From Candidatus Hinthialibacter antarcticus (GTDB lineage Bacteria > Hinthialibacterota > Hinthialibacteria > Hinthialibacterales > Hinthialibacteraceae), in assembly GCA_030765645.1 (NCBI GenBank), contig JAVCCE010000011.1, positions 62,001-126,000 on the forward strand: a DNA stretch of 64,000 nucleotides. Reading direction: 5' to 3'. A model generated the notes under the pieces. The model had not been told where the DNA came from and ran no database searches. It saw only the letters and a program-made list of their open reading frames with translations. Position 1 is the first letter of the stretch; each line of letters starts with the position of its first letter. Made by a program: the position numbers and the translations under genes. Of the stretch, positions 26,069 through 34,680 are shown piece by piece.

Positions 26069-28834
26069 ATGGTAAAGCATTGTTGGAAAATTGCTCTCTT
26101 TATCACATGCCTTACATTTATTTTTGATGCAAATGCTGCGATCTCTGTAAATCATCTTCGTTGTGAATATAAAAACAATCCCGCCGGAATTGATTGTCAG
26201 AATCCACGATTGAGTTGGTGGATTGATTCTGAAAAACGCGGCGTGATGCAAACCGCCTATCAAATTCTCGTTGCGTCCAGCCAGGAGAAATTACAGAGCG
26301 GCGACAGCGATCTTTGGGACAGCGGCAAGGTTCGCTCTTCCAATTCAATTCAACAAGAATACCAAGGGCAGGCGCTGCCGTCGTTTCAATCTGTATTTTG
26401 GAAAATTCGTATATGGGACGAGGATGATAACGCATCGCCTTGGAGCGAGCCAGCGTTCTGGATCAACGGCGTGATGAAAACTGACGATTGGAAGGCGTCA
26501 TGGATCGGGTTGGAACTAACAGCGCCGTTTCGTCAGGAAGACGGGCTTCCCTTATTTCGCCGGGAGTTTTCGATTGAGAAAGAAGTCCGGCTTGCGATTG
26601 TCAGCGTGTGCGGGCTTGGGCAGTATGAACTTTTTATCAATAGCAAGAAGACAGCCGATCAATTTCTTGATCCTGCCTGGTCGGTGTATGAAAAGACCGT
26701 TTATTACAACACATTCGATGTGACTGACCAGTTGCAGCAAGGCGAAAACGCATTCGGCGTCATGCTTGGCAAGGGTTTTTATAACACGCAAGGCGACCGC
26801 AGAGTGCATGGCGTCAATAATGATGGCCGTCTGAAACTGATCTTACAATGTAATGTGGAATACGCCGATGGAACTCGCGACGTTCTTTGTTCGGACGGAA
26901 GTTGGAAGGCGGCGCATGGCCCGGTCACGCACAGCGCCATCCTTGCGGGAGAAGATTATGACGCCCGGCGCAGTCAGCCCGGATGGACGGCGCCGGAATT
27001 TGACGACGGCGGTTGGGCGAATGCGTCTGTGGTTGATGCGCCAACAGGTAATATCAAAGCCGCGATTTCAGAGCCGATGCGGGAGATGCAGATATTCCAG
27101 CCTGTTCAGATAGATGCCTTGCCGAATGGCGATTTTGTTTATGATTTTGGACAAAACGCATCAGCGGTCCCATCGTTAATCGTGCGAGGCAAGCCCGGGC
27201 AAAGCCTTCGTCTGACGCCAGCCGAACAACGCCACGGGCAATCGCCGGAACGCGCCAATAATGGAAGCGGGCCGGTCAACCAGGCGGGCGTCGGTTCGCC
27301 GAATTATTATCAATACACGATTGGCCCAGACCAAAGCGAGACATGGCGCCCGCAATTCACCTATGGCGGGTTTCAATATATTCAGGTGAGCGGCGCTGTT
27401 CCAAAGGGGAATGAAAACCCCGGCGGCTTGCCTGTTATTGAGTCGCTGCAATCCATTCATGTGCGCAACGCTGCGGCTGAAGTCGGCGGTTTTGAATGCT
27501 CGAACCCGTTGTTCAATCGCATTGACGAGCTGATTGATTGGGCGGTCAAAAGCAACCTCGGCCACGTGCTGACTGATTGCCCGACGCGCGAAAAGTTGGG
27601 TTGGCTCGAAGTCAGTTATTTGATGGGGCCTTCGATGTCGCGCAAGTATGATCTCGCGGCGCTCTATGCAAAGAAGGCGCAAGACATCGAAGATTCGCAA
27701 GATGACAGCGGCGAAATTTTCACCGTCGCGCCCAATTACCCAAAGTTTGACGGCGGTTTTCGATACACGCCGGAATGGGGCGCCGCCGGTGTAATAATTC
27801 CTTGGCAACTGTATCGCTGGTACGGTGACGAACGCGTACTCGAAGAACACTTTGACATGATGAAGCGCTTTGTTGATTCTATGAAAGAATCATCTGACGG
27901 TTTGGTTCCACGCGCGGGGTTGGGTGACTGGTATGACTATGGGCACGGTGAAAATATGGGGCCGTCGCGGTTTACATCGCCTCAATTAACCGCCATGGCG
28001 ACCTTTTACCGCTGTTGCGTCATCGTCGCTGACAGCGCTGATCTCTTGGGGAAAACGAATGAGAATCAACAGTACGAAGATTTAGCGAAGCAAATCAAAT
28101 CCGCATTCAATACAAATTTCTATGAAGGAAATGGACGATACAAAAATGAGGGCAGCCCGCAAACAGCGAATGCGATCGCGCTTTCCGTTGGATTGGTTGG
28201 CTCTGAAAATCGAGATGATGTTCTGAAATCAATCGTTGATGATTTGAAACACCGCAACTTTCAACAGACCGCTGGCGATGTCGGTTTCTATTATCTGGTC
28301 GATGCGCTAGCGAGTCTGGGCGAACATGAAAATCTCTTTCAAAATGTGAACCGCAACGCCGAAGGCAGTTATGGATATATTCTCGACCTGGATTGGAACT
28401 CGATGCCCGAAGCCTGGAACGCAAATACTTCCGCCTCGATGAACCATTGCATGCTTGGGCACATTCAACAATGGTTTTATCATTACTTGTTAGGAATCCA
28501 GCAAGCGGAGGGTTCAATTGGTTTCAAACAAGTTGTCATTGATCCCGCTGTTGTTGAAGGGCTTAATTGGGCCAGAGGATACTACGATTCGATTCATGGG
28601 CGAATTTCATGCGATTGGAAAAAGTCGGAGAAATTATTGACGATGAAAGTCAGCGTTCCAGCAAACACAACCGCGATCATTCATGTTCCGACCATTGACG
28701 CCGACAAGATTACGGAGAGCGGCCGCCCAGTCCAGAACCGAAATGATGTTGACATGATGGGGATAGAAAATGGTTCTGCGCTTTTCAAAGTTGGTTCAGG
28801 AAACTATACATTCACATCACTCATCCATGAGTAA
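26069..28834 (+). CDS. Secreted alpha-L-rhamnosidase, family GH78
   Basis: This enzyme would release terminal alpha-L-rhamnose from glycans or glycosides. The 921-residue product has a signal peptide (1-23, ANA-A), an N-terminal Ig-like domain (NPRLSWWIDSEKRGVMQTAYQ), a lectin-like domain (about 150-300), and an (alpha/alpha)6 barrel (about 480-830) with the family motif DCPTREKLGWLE and the catalytic-region segment GDWYDYGHGE. It ends in a C-terminal beta-sandwich. A GGAGAG site precedes ATG 26069. Its place between rhaT and an isomerase gene makes a rhamnose-using module. Confidence 0.9.
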   Translation: MVKHCWKIALFITCLTFIFDANAAISVNHLRCEYKNNPAGIDCQNPRLSWWIDSEKRGVMQTAYQILVASSQEKLQSGDSDLWDSGKVRSSNSIQQEYQGQALPSFQSVFWKIRIWDEDDNASPWSEPAFWINGVMKTDDWKASWIGLELTAPFRQEDGLPLFRREFSIEKEVRLAIVSVCGLGQYELFINSKKTADQFLDPAWSVYEKTVYYNTFDVTDQLQQGENAFGVMLGKGFYNTQGDRRVHGVNNDGRLKLILQCNVEYADGTRDVLCSDGSWKAAHGPVTHSAILAGEDYDARRSQPGWTAPEFDDGGWANASVVDAPTGNIKAAISEPMREMQIFQPVQIDALPNGDFVYDFGQNASAVPSLIVRGKPGQSLRLTPAEQRHGQSPERANNGSGPVNQAGVGSPNYYQYTIGPDQSETWRPQFTYGGFQYIQVSGAVPKGNENPGGLPVIESLQSIHVRNAAAEVGGFECSNPLFNRIDELIDWAVKSNLGHVLTDCPTREKLGWLEVSYLMGPSMSRKYDLAALYAKKAQDIEDSQDDSGEIFTVAPNYPKFDGGFRYTPEWGAAGVIIPWQLYRWYGDERVLEEHFDMMKRFVDSMKESSDGLVPRAGLGDWYDYGHGENMGPSRFTSPQLTAMATFYRCCVIVADSADLLGKTNENQQYEDLAKQIKSAFNTNFYEGNGRYKNEGSPQTANAIALSVGLVGSENRDDVLKSIVDDLKHRNFQQTAGDVGFYYLVDALASLGEHENLFQNVNRNAEGSYGYILDLDWNSMPEAWNANTSASMNHCMLGHIQQWFYHYLLGIQQAEGSIGFKQVVIDPAVVEGLNWARGYYDSIHGRISCDWKKSEKLLTMKVSVPANTTAIIHVPTIDADKITESGRPVQNRNDVDMMGIENGSALFKVGSGNYTFTSLIHE

Positions 28835-28860
28835 TTTCAAACGAAAGAGGTTGAACAACC

Positions 28861-30369
28861 ATGACTTCGCTTCCAACCATTAAACCGCCCCGCAAAGCGC
28901 GAATCGGGCTATATTCCATCGGCCACCCGCATTATTGGGAACAGTTTGACGGGCTGTTAAACCGCTTGACCGGCTATGGGCAATTCATTGAAAAGCGCTT
29001 GGGCGAATGGGGCGACGTGTTTAACGCCGGGATGATCGACCAGGAGTCGAAAGCAAGACAAGCCGGAGAATGGTTCAACGAAAAAAACGTCGATCTGATT
29101 TTTTGCCATGTGGCGACCTATCAGATGAGCGCATCTCATCTCGCTATCGCGCAAGCAGCGAAATGCCCGGTTGTGGTGTTGAACTTACAGCCCGCTGAGC
29201 AAATCAATTATGAAAAAACCACCACAGGCGAATGGCTAGCGCATTGCGTGGGATGCGCCACGCCGGAAATCGCCAACGCGTTTCTTCGCGCGGGCATACA
29301 ATTTCGCGTGGTGAGCGGATTGCTCGGACTTGAGAAAACGCCGGAAATTTCGCTCGCGGATGAAGTCACTTATCAGCATCCAGAAGCGATGTCCGCTTGG
29401 AGAGAAATTGAAGAATGGGTGAAAGCCGCATCGGCCATGCGAACGCTGCGCAGCGGGCGAATGGGATTTTTAGGGCATACCTACCCGGGCATGTTAGATA
29501 TGTACACTGATTTCACCATGGTGCAGTCGCAAGCGGGGATGTACGTTGAAATTTTAGAAATGTGCGACTTGGCGCGTTTGGTGAAATCGGTTACGGAGGC
29601 CGAGAAACAAAAGAAAATCGAAGACGTGAAGCAGATGTTCGTCATCAGCGAAGATTCACCCGCTGACCCATTGGCCCAAAAACCTCAGCCGGAGCAATTG
29701 GATTGGGCCTGCACCGTCGCGGCGGCGCAAGAGAAGATGGTGCGTGAATTTGATCTGGACGCGTTGACTTACTATTATCGCGGCGACGCGGGCAATGAAT
29801 ATCAACAAATACAGGAAGCGTTTATTCTGGGCCATTCGCTTCTGACCGCCCAAGGGATTCCATGCGCGGGCGAAGGCGATATGAAAACTGCCATCGCAAT
29901 GAAAATTGCGGATACGCTGGGCGTGGGCGGCAGTTATAGCGAGATCGTCGTGTGCGACTATAAAGAGAAGTCGATCCTATTAGGACACGATGGGCCCTTT
30001 CATGTGAACATCGCCGCAAAAAAACCGATCTTGCGCGGCATGGGGTTGTTCCACGGCAAGTGGGGCAGCGGCGTTTCCGTTGAAGCGCAGGTTCAACGCG
30101 GCCCCATCACAATTCACAATATCACTCAAACGCATGACAGAAAATTGAAGTCAATTATAAACCACGGCACGGCGACGGACGGGCCAGTGCTTCGCATCGG
30201 CAACACCATGACGCAGGTGCAATTTGCCATGCCGGTCAGTGAATTTATGAACCGCTGGTTTGAGTTGGGGCCGACCCATCATTGCGCGCTTTCGATTGGG
30301 CATAACGCCGGAGCGATATCAAAACTGGCCGACTTGATGGGCTGGGCGTGCGAGTCTGTTTGTTTATAG
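28861..30369 (+). CDS. L-arabinose/L-fucose isomerase-family protein
   Basis: This 502-residue cytoplasmic protein has the length and fold pattern of AraA-type isomerases (E. coli AraA is 500). Candidate metal ligands with matching spacing are E338 (GEGD), E361 (YSEIV), H376 (LLGHDG) and H473/H474 (THHCALSIGHN). These correspond to the two Glu and two His of AraA. RhaA, the usual rhamnose isomerase, is a different family and is not present. I infer an aldose-ketose isomerase acting on L-rhamnose or another sugar released by this operon. It is the last gene of the rightward series, 27 bases after GH78. Confidence 0.75.
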   Translation: MTSLPTIKPPRKARIGLYSIGHPHYWEQFDGLLNRLTGYGQFIEKRLGEWGDVFNAGMIDQESKARQAGEWFNEKNVDLIFCHVATYQMSASHLAIAQAAKCPVVVLNLQPAEQINYEKTTTGEWLAHCVGCATPEIANAFLRAGIQFRVVSGLLGLEKTPEISLADEVTYQHPEAMSAWREIEEWVKAASAMRTLRSGRMGFLGHTYPGMLDMYTDFTMVQSQAGMYVEILEMCDLARLVKSVTEAEKQKKIEDVKQMFVISEDSPADPLAQKPQPEQLDWACTVAAAQEKMVREFDLDALTYYYRGDAGNEYQQIQEAFILGHSLLTAQGIPCAGEGDMKTAIAMKIADTLGVGGSYSEIVVCDYKEKSILLGHDGPFHVNIAAKKPILRGMGLFHGKWGSGVSVEAQVQRGPITIHNITQTHDRKLKSIINHGTATDGPVLRIGNTMTQVQFAMPVSEFMNRWFELGPTHHCALSIGHNAGAISKLADLMGWACESVCL

Positions 30370-30737
30370 CGGCTTGGTGCGCCAAATCAATATCCCAGGC
30401 CAGCATTATAGTTTTCATTCATCAATCCCGCCTTTCCCTGCCCTTAAATCCATATTTTCCCCACCACTCGAACCTACACTTCCACATGTAAGATAATAAA
30501 CAAAAAATAAATGGATGATGTTTGCATATCTGAACTATTATTTAATTATATAAATAACAAAACACTTAAAACGAGTATAAAGAAATACTTATATTAAACA
30601 TTCCTGAGAGACTTTTAAATATCTTTTAAGAATACCAATTTAGTGAATATTATTCTTGACATTTTAAACCCACCCCTTATATTTACTTTCTAAAGCAAGG
30701 CTTGTTTCTTTTATTACTAATATTAGGGTGTGTGAAA
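30370..30737. other. AT-rich spacer at an apparent locus boundary
   Basis: This 368-base region follows the glycan operon. Bases 30480-30700 are strikingly A+T-rich compared with the surrounding DNA. Apart from the promoter at 30656-30683 I see no gene, hairpin terminator or RNA. Confidence 0.5.
30656..30683 (+). promoter_or_regulatory. Strong sigma70-type promoter
   Basis: A perfect TTGACA (30656-30661) is followed after 16 bases by TATATT (30678-30683), 5/6 to the -10 consensus, inside AT-rich DNA. It lies about 55 bases upstream of the truncated DUF1800 gene. Confidence 0.6.
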
Positions 30738-31151
30738 ATGGCTACAGCAACCCCCACGGCTGCAGAAACTCCGCTGACGTTGGCTGAACATGCAGCAAAC
30801 CGGCTGATGTTCGGCCCTCGTCCCGGCGATAATGACGCCATCAATGCAATGGGCTTCGACGCATTTGTTGACCAACAACTTGATCCAGCAACCATCGACG
30901 ACGCCGAGGCAGAACAAATTATCAACGCAGCGCCGCGCGAAACCCTCACTGAAACCATGCCGCAACTCTTCGACCGTCGCAGTACATCACCCTACGCCGA
31001 GGTAATCCGTCCGATCAAAGAAGTGCGTTTTGATACGATGGTTCGCGCGGTTGAATCGAAAAAGCAGTTGCAAGAACGCATGGTCAACTTCTGGTATGAC
31101 CACTTCAATTTATACGGCTGGGACTACACCACCCGGTCTCCCGGCGTGTAA
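30738..31151 (+). pseudogene. Truncated DUF1800-family gene (N-terminal 137 residues)
   Basis: The product matches the start of DUF1800 proteins: LAEHAANRLMFGPRPGD at residues 16-32, and ERMVNFWYDHFNLYGWD near residues 115-131. Full-length members have about 450 or more residues. Here the frame diverges after that motif and stops at 31151, and neither of the other frames downstream restores family sequence. The gene has therefore lost its 3' two thirds, probably by deletion or insertion next to the WD40 gene. ATG 30738 has an AGGGTG site; an alternative TTG at 30702 would add a lipoprotein-like leader (LLLLILGC). Confidence 0.7.
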
Positions 31152-31263
31152 AGCAGCTAACAACGTATGCGCCGGGCGGTATAAGGCTTGGTATCCATGC
31201 TTGATGGCTTCGTGAGCAATGGCTTAGGCCAAGTGCTATTTCCCTGTCCCTGTCGGCCTATTA

Positions 31264-33174
31264 TCAATACAAAAGTGCGTTTTCGATAGATGATTGGTTC
31301 AGGTCGCTAATGTCCCACAGCAATGCTGTTCTATCATCACTTCCAGTTAAAATCTTCGTACCATCCGGTGAAAACGCCACGGAATTAATAGCACCTAAAT
31401 GTACCGAGAATGTACGAATTTCTTCGCCCGTACTCGCATCCCACAATTTCGCCGTTTTATCTTCACTTCCCGTTAGAATTTTCGAACCATCCGGTGAAAA
31501 TGCCACAGAGTATATCCAATGAGAATGTCCCGAGAACGTTCGAATCTCTTGGCCCGTTTCAGCATTCCACAATTTCGCCGTGTTATCAGAACTTCCCGTA
31601 AGAATCTTCGTGCCATCCGGCGAAAACGCGGCTGAGTTAACACCATTCGAATGGCCAATGAACGTACCAATCTGCTGGCCCGTTTCAGCATCCCACAATT
31701 TCGCGGTTTTATCACGGCTTCCCGTTAGAATCTTGGTACCATCCGGCGAAAACGCGACAGAGTATATCCAATCAGTATTCCCCGAAAACTTACGAATTAG
31801 TCGGCCCGTTTCAGCATTCCATAATATTGCAGTACTTTCCAAAATATTACCAGTAAGAATCTTCTTGCCATCCGGTGAATACACGGCTGAGTTAACACCA
31901 GATGAAGGGATAGAGAACGTATGGGTAGTGAAAGTATGTATCTCTTGGCCCGTTTCAGCATCCCACAATTTCGCCGTGTCATCATAACTTCCCGTAAGAA
32001 TCTTCGTGCCATCCGGCGAAAATGCGACAGAATTGACATTATCCAAATGCCCCAAAAATGTACGAATCTGCAAACCCGTATCAGCATTCCAAAGCTTCGC
32101 AGTTCTATCATCACTTCCTGTTAAAATCGTTGAACCATCCGGTGAAAATGCGACGGAACGGACACCACCCAAATGCTCCGAGAACGTACGAATCTCCAGA
32201 CCCGTTTCAGTATTCGACAATTTCGTCGTGGTGTCATCACTTCCTGTTAGAATCCTTGTACCATCCGGCGAAAACACCGCTGAATTAACACCGCGCGTAT
32301 GCCTGACCGCAAAAACTATCTGCCCGGTTCCAGCATTCCACAACCTTGCTATTCCATCACTACTTCCCGTAAGAATTTTAGTGCCATCCGGTGAAAATGC
32401 GACGGAACTTACAGCGCCAAAATCTCCTGAGAATGTACGAATCTCTTCACCAGTAATCGCATTCCACAATTTCGCCGTTTTATCACCGCTTCCCGTTAGA
32501 ACTTTCGTACCATCTGGCGAAAATGCAACGGAGTTTACGCTACTATACAAATGCCCAGAGAACGTACGAATCTCTTCACCAGTTTCAGTATCCCACATTA
32601 TTGCTGTTTTAGGAGAGAAGCCCATTGTCCAATCTGATGAGCCCATCAGAATCTTCGTCCCATCGGGCGAAAACACGACGGAATTTACATTTATCGTATT
32701 CCCTGAAAATGTATGAATCTGCTGGCCTGTTTCAGCATCCCACAATTTCGCTGTATCGTCCCAACTTCCCGTAATAATCTTCGTGCCATCCGGGGAAAAT
32801 GCGACGGAACGGACATCATCCAAATGCCCGTTGAACGTACGAGTCTCCTGGCCCGTTTCAGCATCCCACAACTTCGCCGTTCTATCATCACTTCCCGTAA
32901 GTATCTTCGTACCATCCGGCGAAAATGCGACGGAATTTACACGATTTGAATGTCCCGAGAAAGTACAAATCTGCTGACCCGTTTCAGCATCCCACAATTT
33001 CGCGGTACTATCATCATTTCCCGTAAGAACCTTCTTGCCATCCGGCGAAAATGCGACAGAATATATTTTCGAACCTCCATACACGGTTATAGGAATATCT
33101 TGACCATATGTCTGCGCAACACTGAGAATCGTTATAACCAACGAGAGAACAAATAGACTTTGTAACTTTTTCAT
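31264..33174 (-). CDS. Secreted WD40 repeat protein, 14 blades
   Basis: This 636-residue protein has a signal peptide (1-24, TYG-Q) followed by fourteen WD40 repeats. Each carries a version of VNSVAFSPDGTKILTGS and ends in TAKLWDAETGQ. Fourteen blades fit two seven-bladed propellers in tandem. Repeats are near-identical at the protein level and period about 126-130 bases in the DNA, so the array has probably expanded recently. Such propellers are scaffolds for protein contacts; no catalytic domain is attached. It faces the truncated DUF1800 gene and is flanked upstream by REP-like hairpins. GC appears lower than in neighbouring genes. Confidence 0.85.
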   Translation of the reverse strand: MKKLQSLFVLSLVITILSVAQTYGQDIPITVYGGSKIYSVAFSPDGKKVLTGNDDSTAKLWDAETGQQICTFSGHSNRVNSVAFSPDGTKILTGSDDRTAKLWDAETGQETRTFNGHLDDVRSVAFSPDGTKIITGSWDDTAKLWDAETGQQIHTFSGNTINVNSVVFSPDGTKILMGSSDWTMGFSPKTAIMWDTETGEEIRTFSGHLYSSVNSVAFSPDGTKVLTGSGDKTAKLWNAITGEEIRTFSGDFGAVSSVAFSPDGTKILTGSSDGIARLWNAGTGQIVFAVRHTRGVNSAVFSPDGTRILTGSDDTTTKLSNTETGLEIRTFSEHLGGVRSVAFSPDGSTILTGSDDRTAKLWNADTGLQIRTFLGHLDNVNSVAFSPDGTKILTGSYDDTAKLWDAETGQEIHTFTTHTFSIPSSGVNSAVYSPDGKKILTGNILESTAILWNAETGRLIRKFSGNTDWIYSVAFSPDGTKILTGSRDKTAKLWDAETGQQIGTFIGHSNGVNSAAFSPDGTKILTGSSDNTAKLWNAETGQEIRTFSGHSHWIYSVAFSPDGSKILTGSEDKTAKLWDASTGEEIRTFSVHLGAINSVAFSPDGTKILTGSDDRTALLWDISDLNQSSIENALLY

Positions 33175-33257
33175 GCTTTCACCTCAAGATGAGTAAGATT
33201 TTCCCCCTCGGGGATTTGTATCTACAATGGCAGCCTTATGCATTTTGAACTTCCCCC

Positions 33258-33308
33258 GGCGCTTTCAGCGCCCCTCCCTCATCCTAACCTTCTCCCAGAG
33301 GGAGAAGG
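33258..33308. repeat. REP-like double hairpin
   Basis: GGCGC TTTCA GCGCC (33258-33272) is followed by CCTTCTCCC AGA GGGAGAAGG (33288-33308), both perfect. The second resembles widespread intergenic palindromes with the CCCTCATCCTAACC lead-in seen in many bacterial genomes. It sits between the WD40 gene and the thioredoxin-fold gene. Confidence 0.65.
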
Positions 33309-33361
33309 GACTCCCTTTTCACTCCGAAAGAAGAGAGATGTACCAAACCCTGGATCAAAAC

Positions 33362-34477
33362 TTACTCATACACACGGCCTAAGACCGAAACGATTTTGCG
33401 TTTGACTTCCAACGGATCAATCCCCTCCATGGTGCGAAAAATCACTTCCCCGCCCGGCTTCACGATCACGGTATACGGCAACGCGCCCAGCCATTCTTTG
33501 TCTAACGCCTCAACGAGTTCATAGCTGCTTTTGCCGCTGAAAATATAATTACGCATCGACGCTTCATTTTTCTGGAGAAATCCCAACACTTTATCTTTTT
33601 TCTTTATTGCATCTGAACTGATCGTAATCATCTCAAAGTCGCGGTTGCGGTACATGCGGTGAATGGTCACCAGTTCGGGGAACTCGGTCACGCAGGGGCC
33701 GCACCATGTCGCCCATACGTTAATCACCCGCAATTTGTCGGAGTCGTTCTTCATTAGTTCTTGCAATCCACTCACGTCGATGGGAGCAAGCGTCACTTCT
33801 TCTTTCGCCCATTGGTCTGACGCTTGCTTGACTAAATGGCGTTTGTCGGGCCACTTGATTGAGCAGCCAAATGTCTTAGTGGTTTCGATGGGCGGGTTCA
33901 CCCCAGCCAGCAGCGCATCAATCGCCTGCTTGGCGTCGCGGGTCGTGACTTCGCTGGGCTTTTCAGCGTTATCAATGCGCCCCTGGTAGCGCAGTTTGCG
34001 TTCCTCATCAAAAACGAAGATATGCGGCGTGGCGATGGGGCCGTATTTCTGGCATAGTTCCGGCTGGTCGCCCGCATAGAGATAAGGGAACGCAAATTTT
34101 TTATCTTTGGCGCGAATCTTCATGTCTGCGAGTGTGTCGCCCACGTCGGTATATCCCATCTCATCTAGCCGCAACGCCAGCGCGTCGTTAGGCGCGACTG
34201 CAACCAGCGCAACGCCTTTGTCGTTATATTCTTTGTGAAGAGCGATGATGCGGTCTTCATACGCCTGCGCGGTGGGGCAATGATTGGCGGTGAATACGAT
34301 CACCAGAAGTTTGGCGTCGGCGAAATCATCGAGGGTATAGGTCTTGCCGTCCGTGCCCGGCCATGAGAATGGAACCGCCGCGCTGCCGATTTCCATCGGT
34401 TTGTAGTCAGCGGCATAAGGTGCGGCGCTAAGAATGAGTGCAGCGATGATAGCGAAAGTTAAAACAATGGTTCGCAT
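33362..34477 (-). CDS. Exported protein with two thioredoxin-fold domains
   Basis: This 371-residue protein starts with a signal peptide (1-22, PYA-A). Domain one (about 28-195) is AhpC/TSA-like with a single-cysteine site FTANHCPTAQAY. Domain two (about 235-370) is TlpA-like with the full redox motif WATWCGPC. It probably reduces disulfides or peroxides outside the cytoplasm, with domain two supplying electrons. The domain order matches peroxiredoxin-redoxin proteins of Planctomycetes-like genomes. It is transcribed alone, divergent from the aminopeptidase gene. Confidence 0.82.
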   Translation of the reverse strand: MRTIVLTFAIIAALILSAAPYAADYKPMEIGSAAVPFSWPGTDGKTYTLDDFADAKLLVIVFTANHCPTAQAYEDRIIALHKEYNDKGVALVAVAPNDALALRLDEMGYTDVGDTLADMKIRAKDKKFAFPYLYAGDQPELCQKYGPIATPHIFVFDEERKLRYQGRIDNAEKPSEVTTRDAKQAIDALLAGVNPPIETTKTFGCSIKWPDKRHLVKQASDQWAKEEVTLAPIDVSGLQELMKNDSDKLRVINVWATWCGPCVTEFPELVTIHRMYRNRDFEMITISSDAIKKKDKVLGFLQKNEASMRNYIFSGKSSYELVEALDKEWLGALPYTVIVKPGGEVIFRTMEGIDPLEVKRKIVSVLGRVYE

Positions 34478-34680
34478 AGTCGTATCCTCTGTTTAAAAGT
34501 TACCTTTATCATACGGAACCAAACGCCCGGCGCCAAGCAAAAAGAGAAACCCGTCTGCCAGGCCGTGCTTCCGTTGTCCTCAACATATCTAAAACTCACA
34601 GTATTATATATGCCGTTCTTCTTGTGTTGCCGCATCATGGTGAATGAGTTCCCCAAAATCAAATAGGTGAGAATAATCTG

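Noticed and set aside
31152..31263. Possible continuation of DUF1800 by frameshift
   Set aside because: None of the three frames downstream of the stop resembles the rest of the family, so a simple frameshift does not explain the truncation.
31580..32716. Long plus-strand frames (135 and 236 residues) over the WD40 gene
   Set aside because: They repeat with the WD40 period and mirror the antisense of the FSPDGTK motif, so they are shadows.
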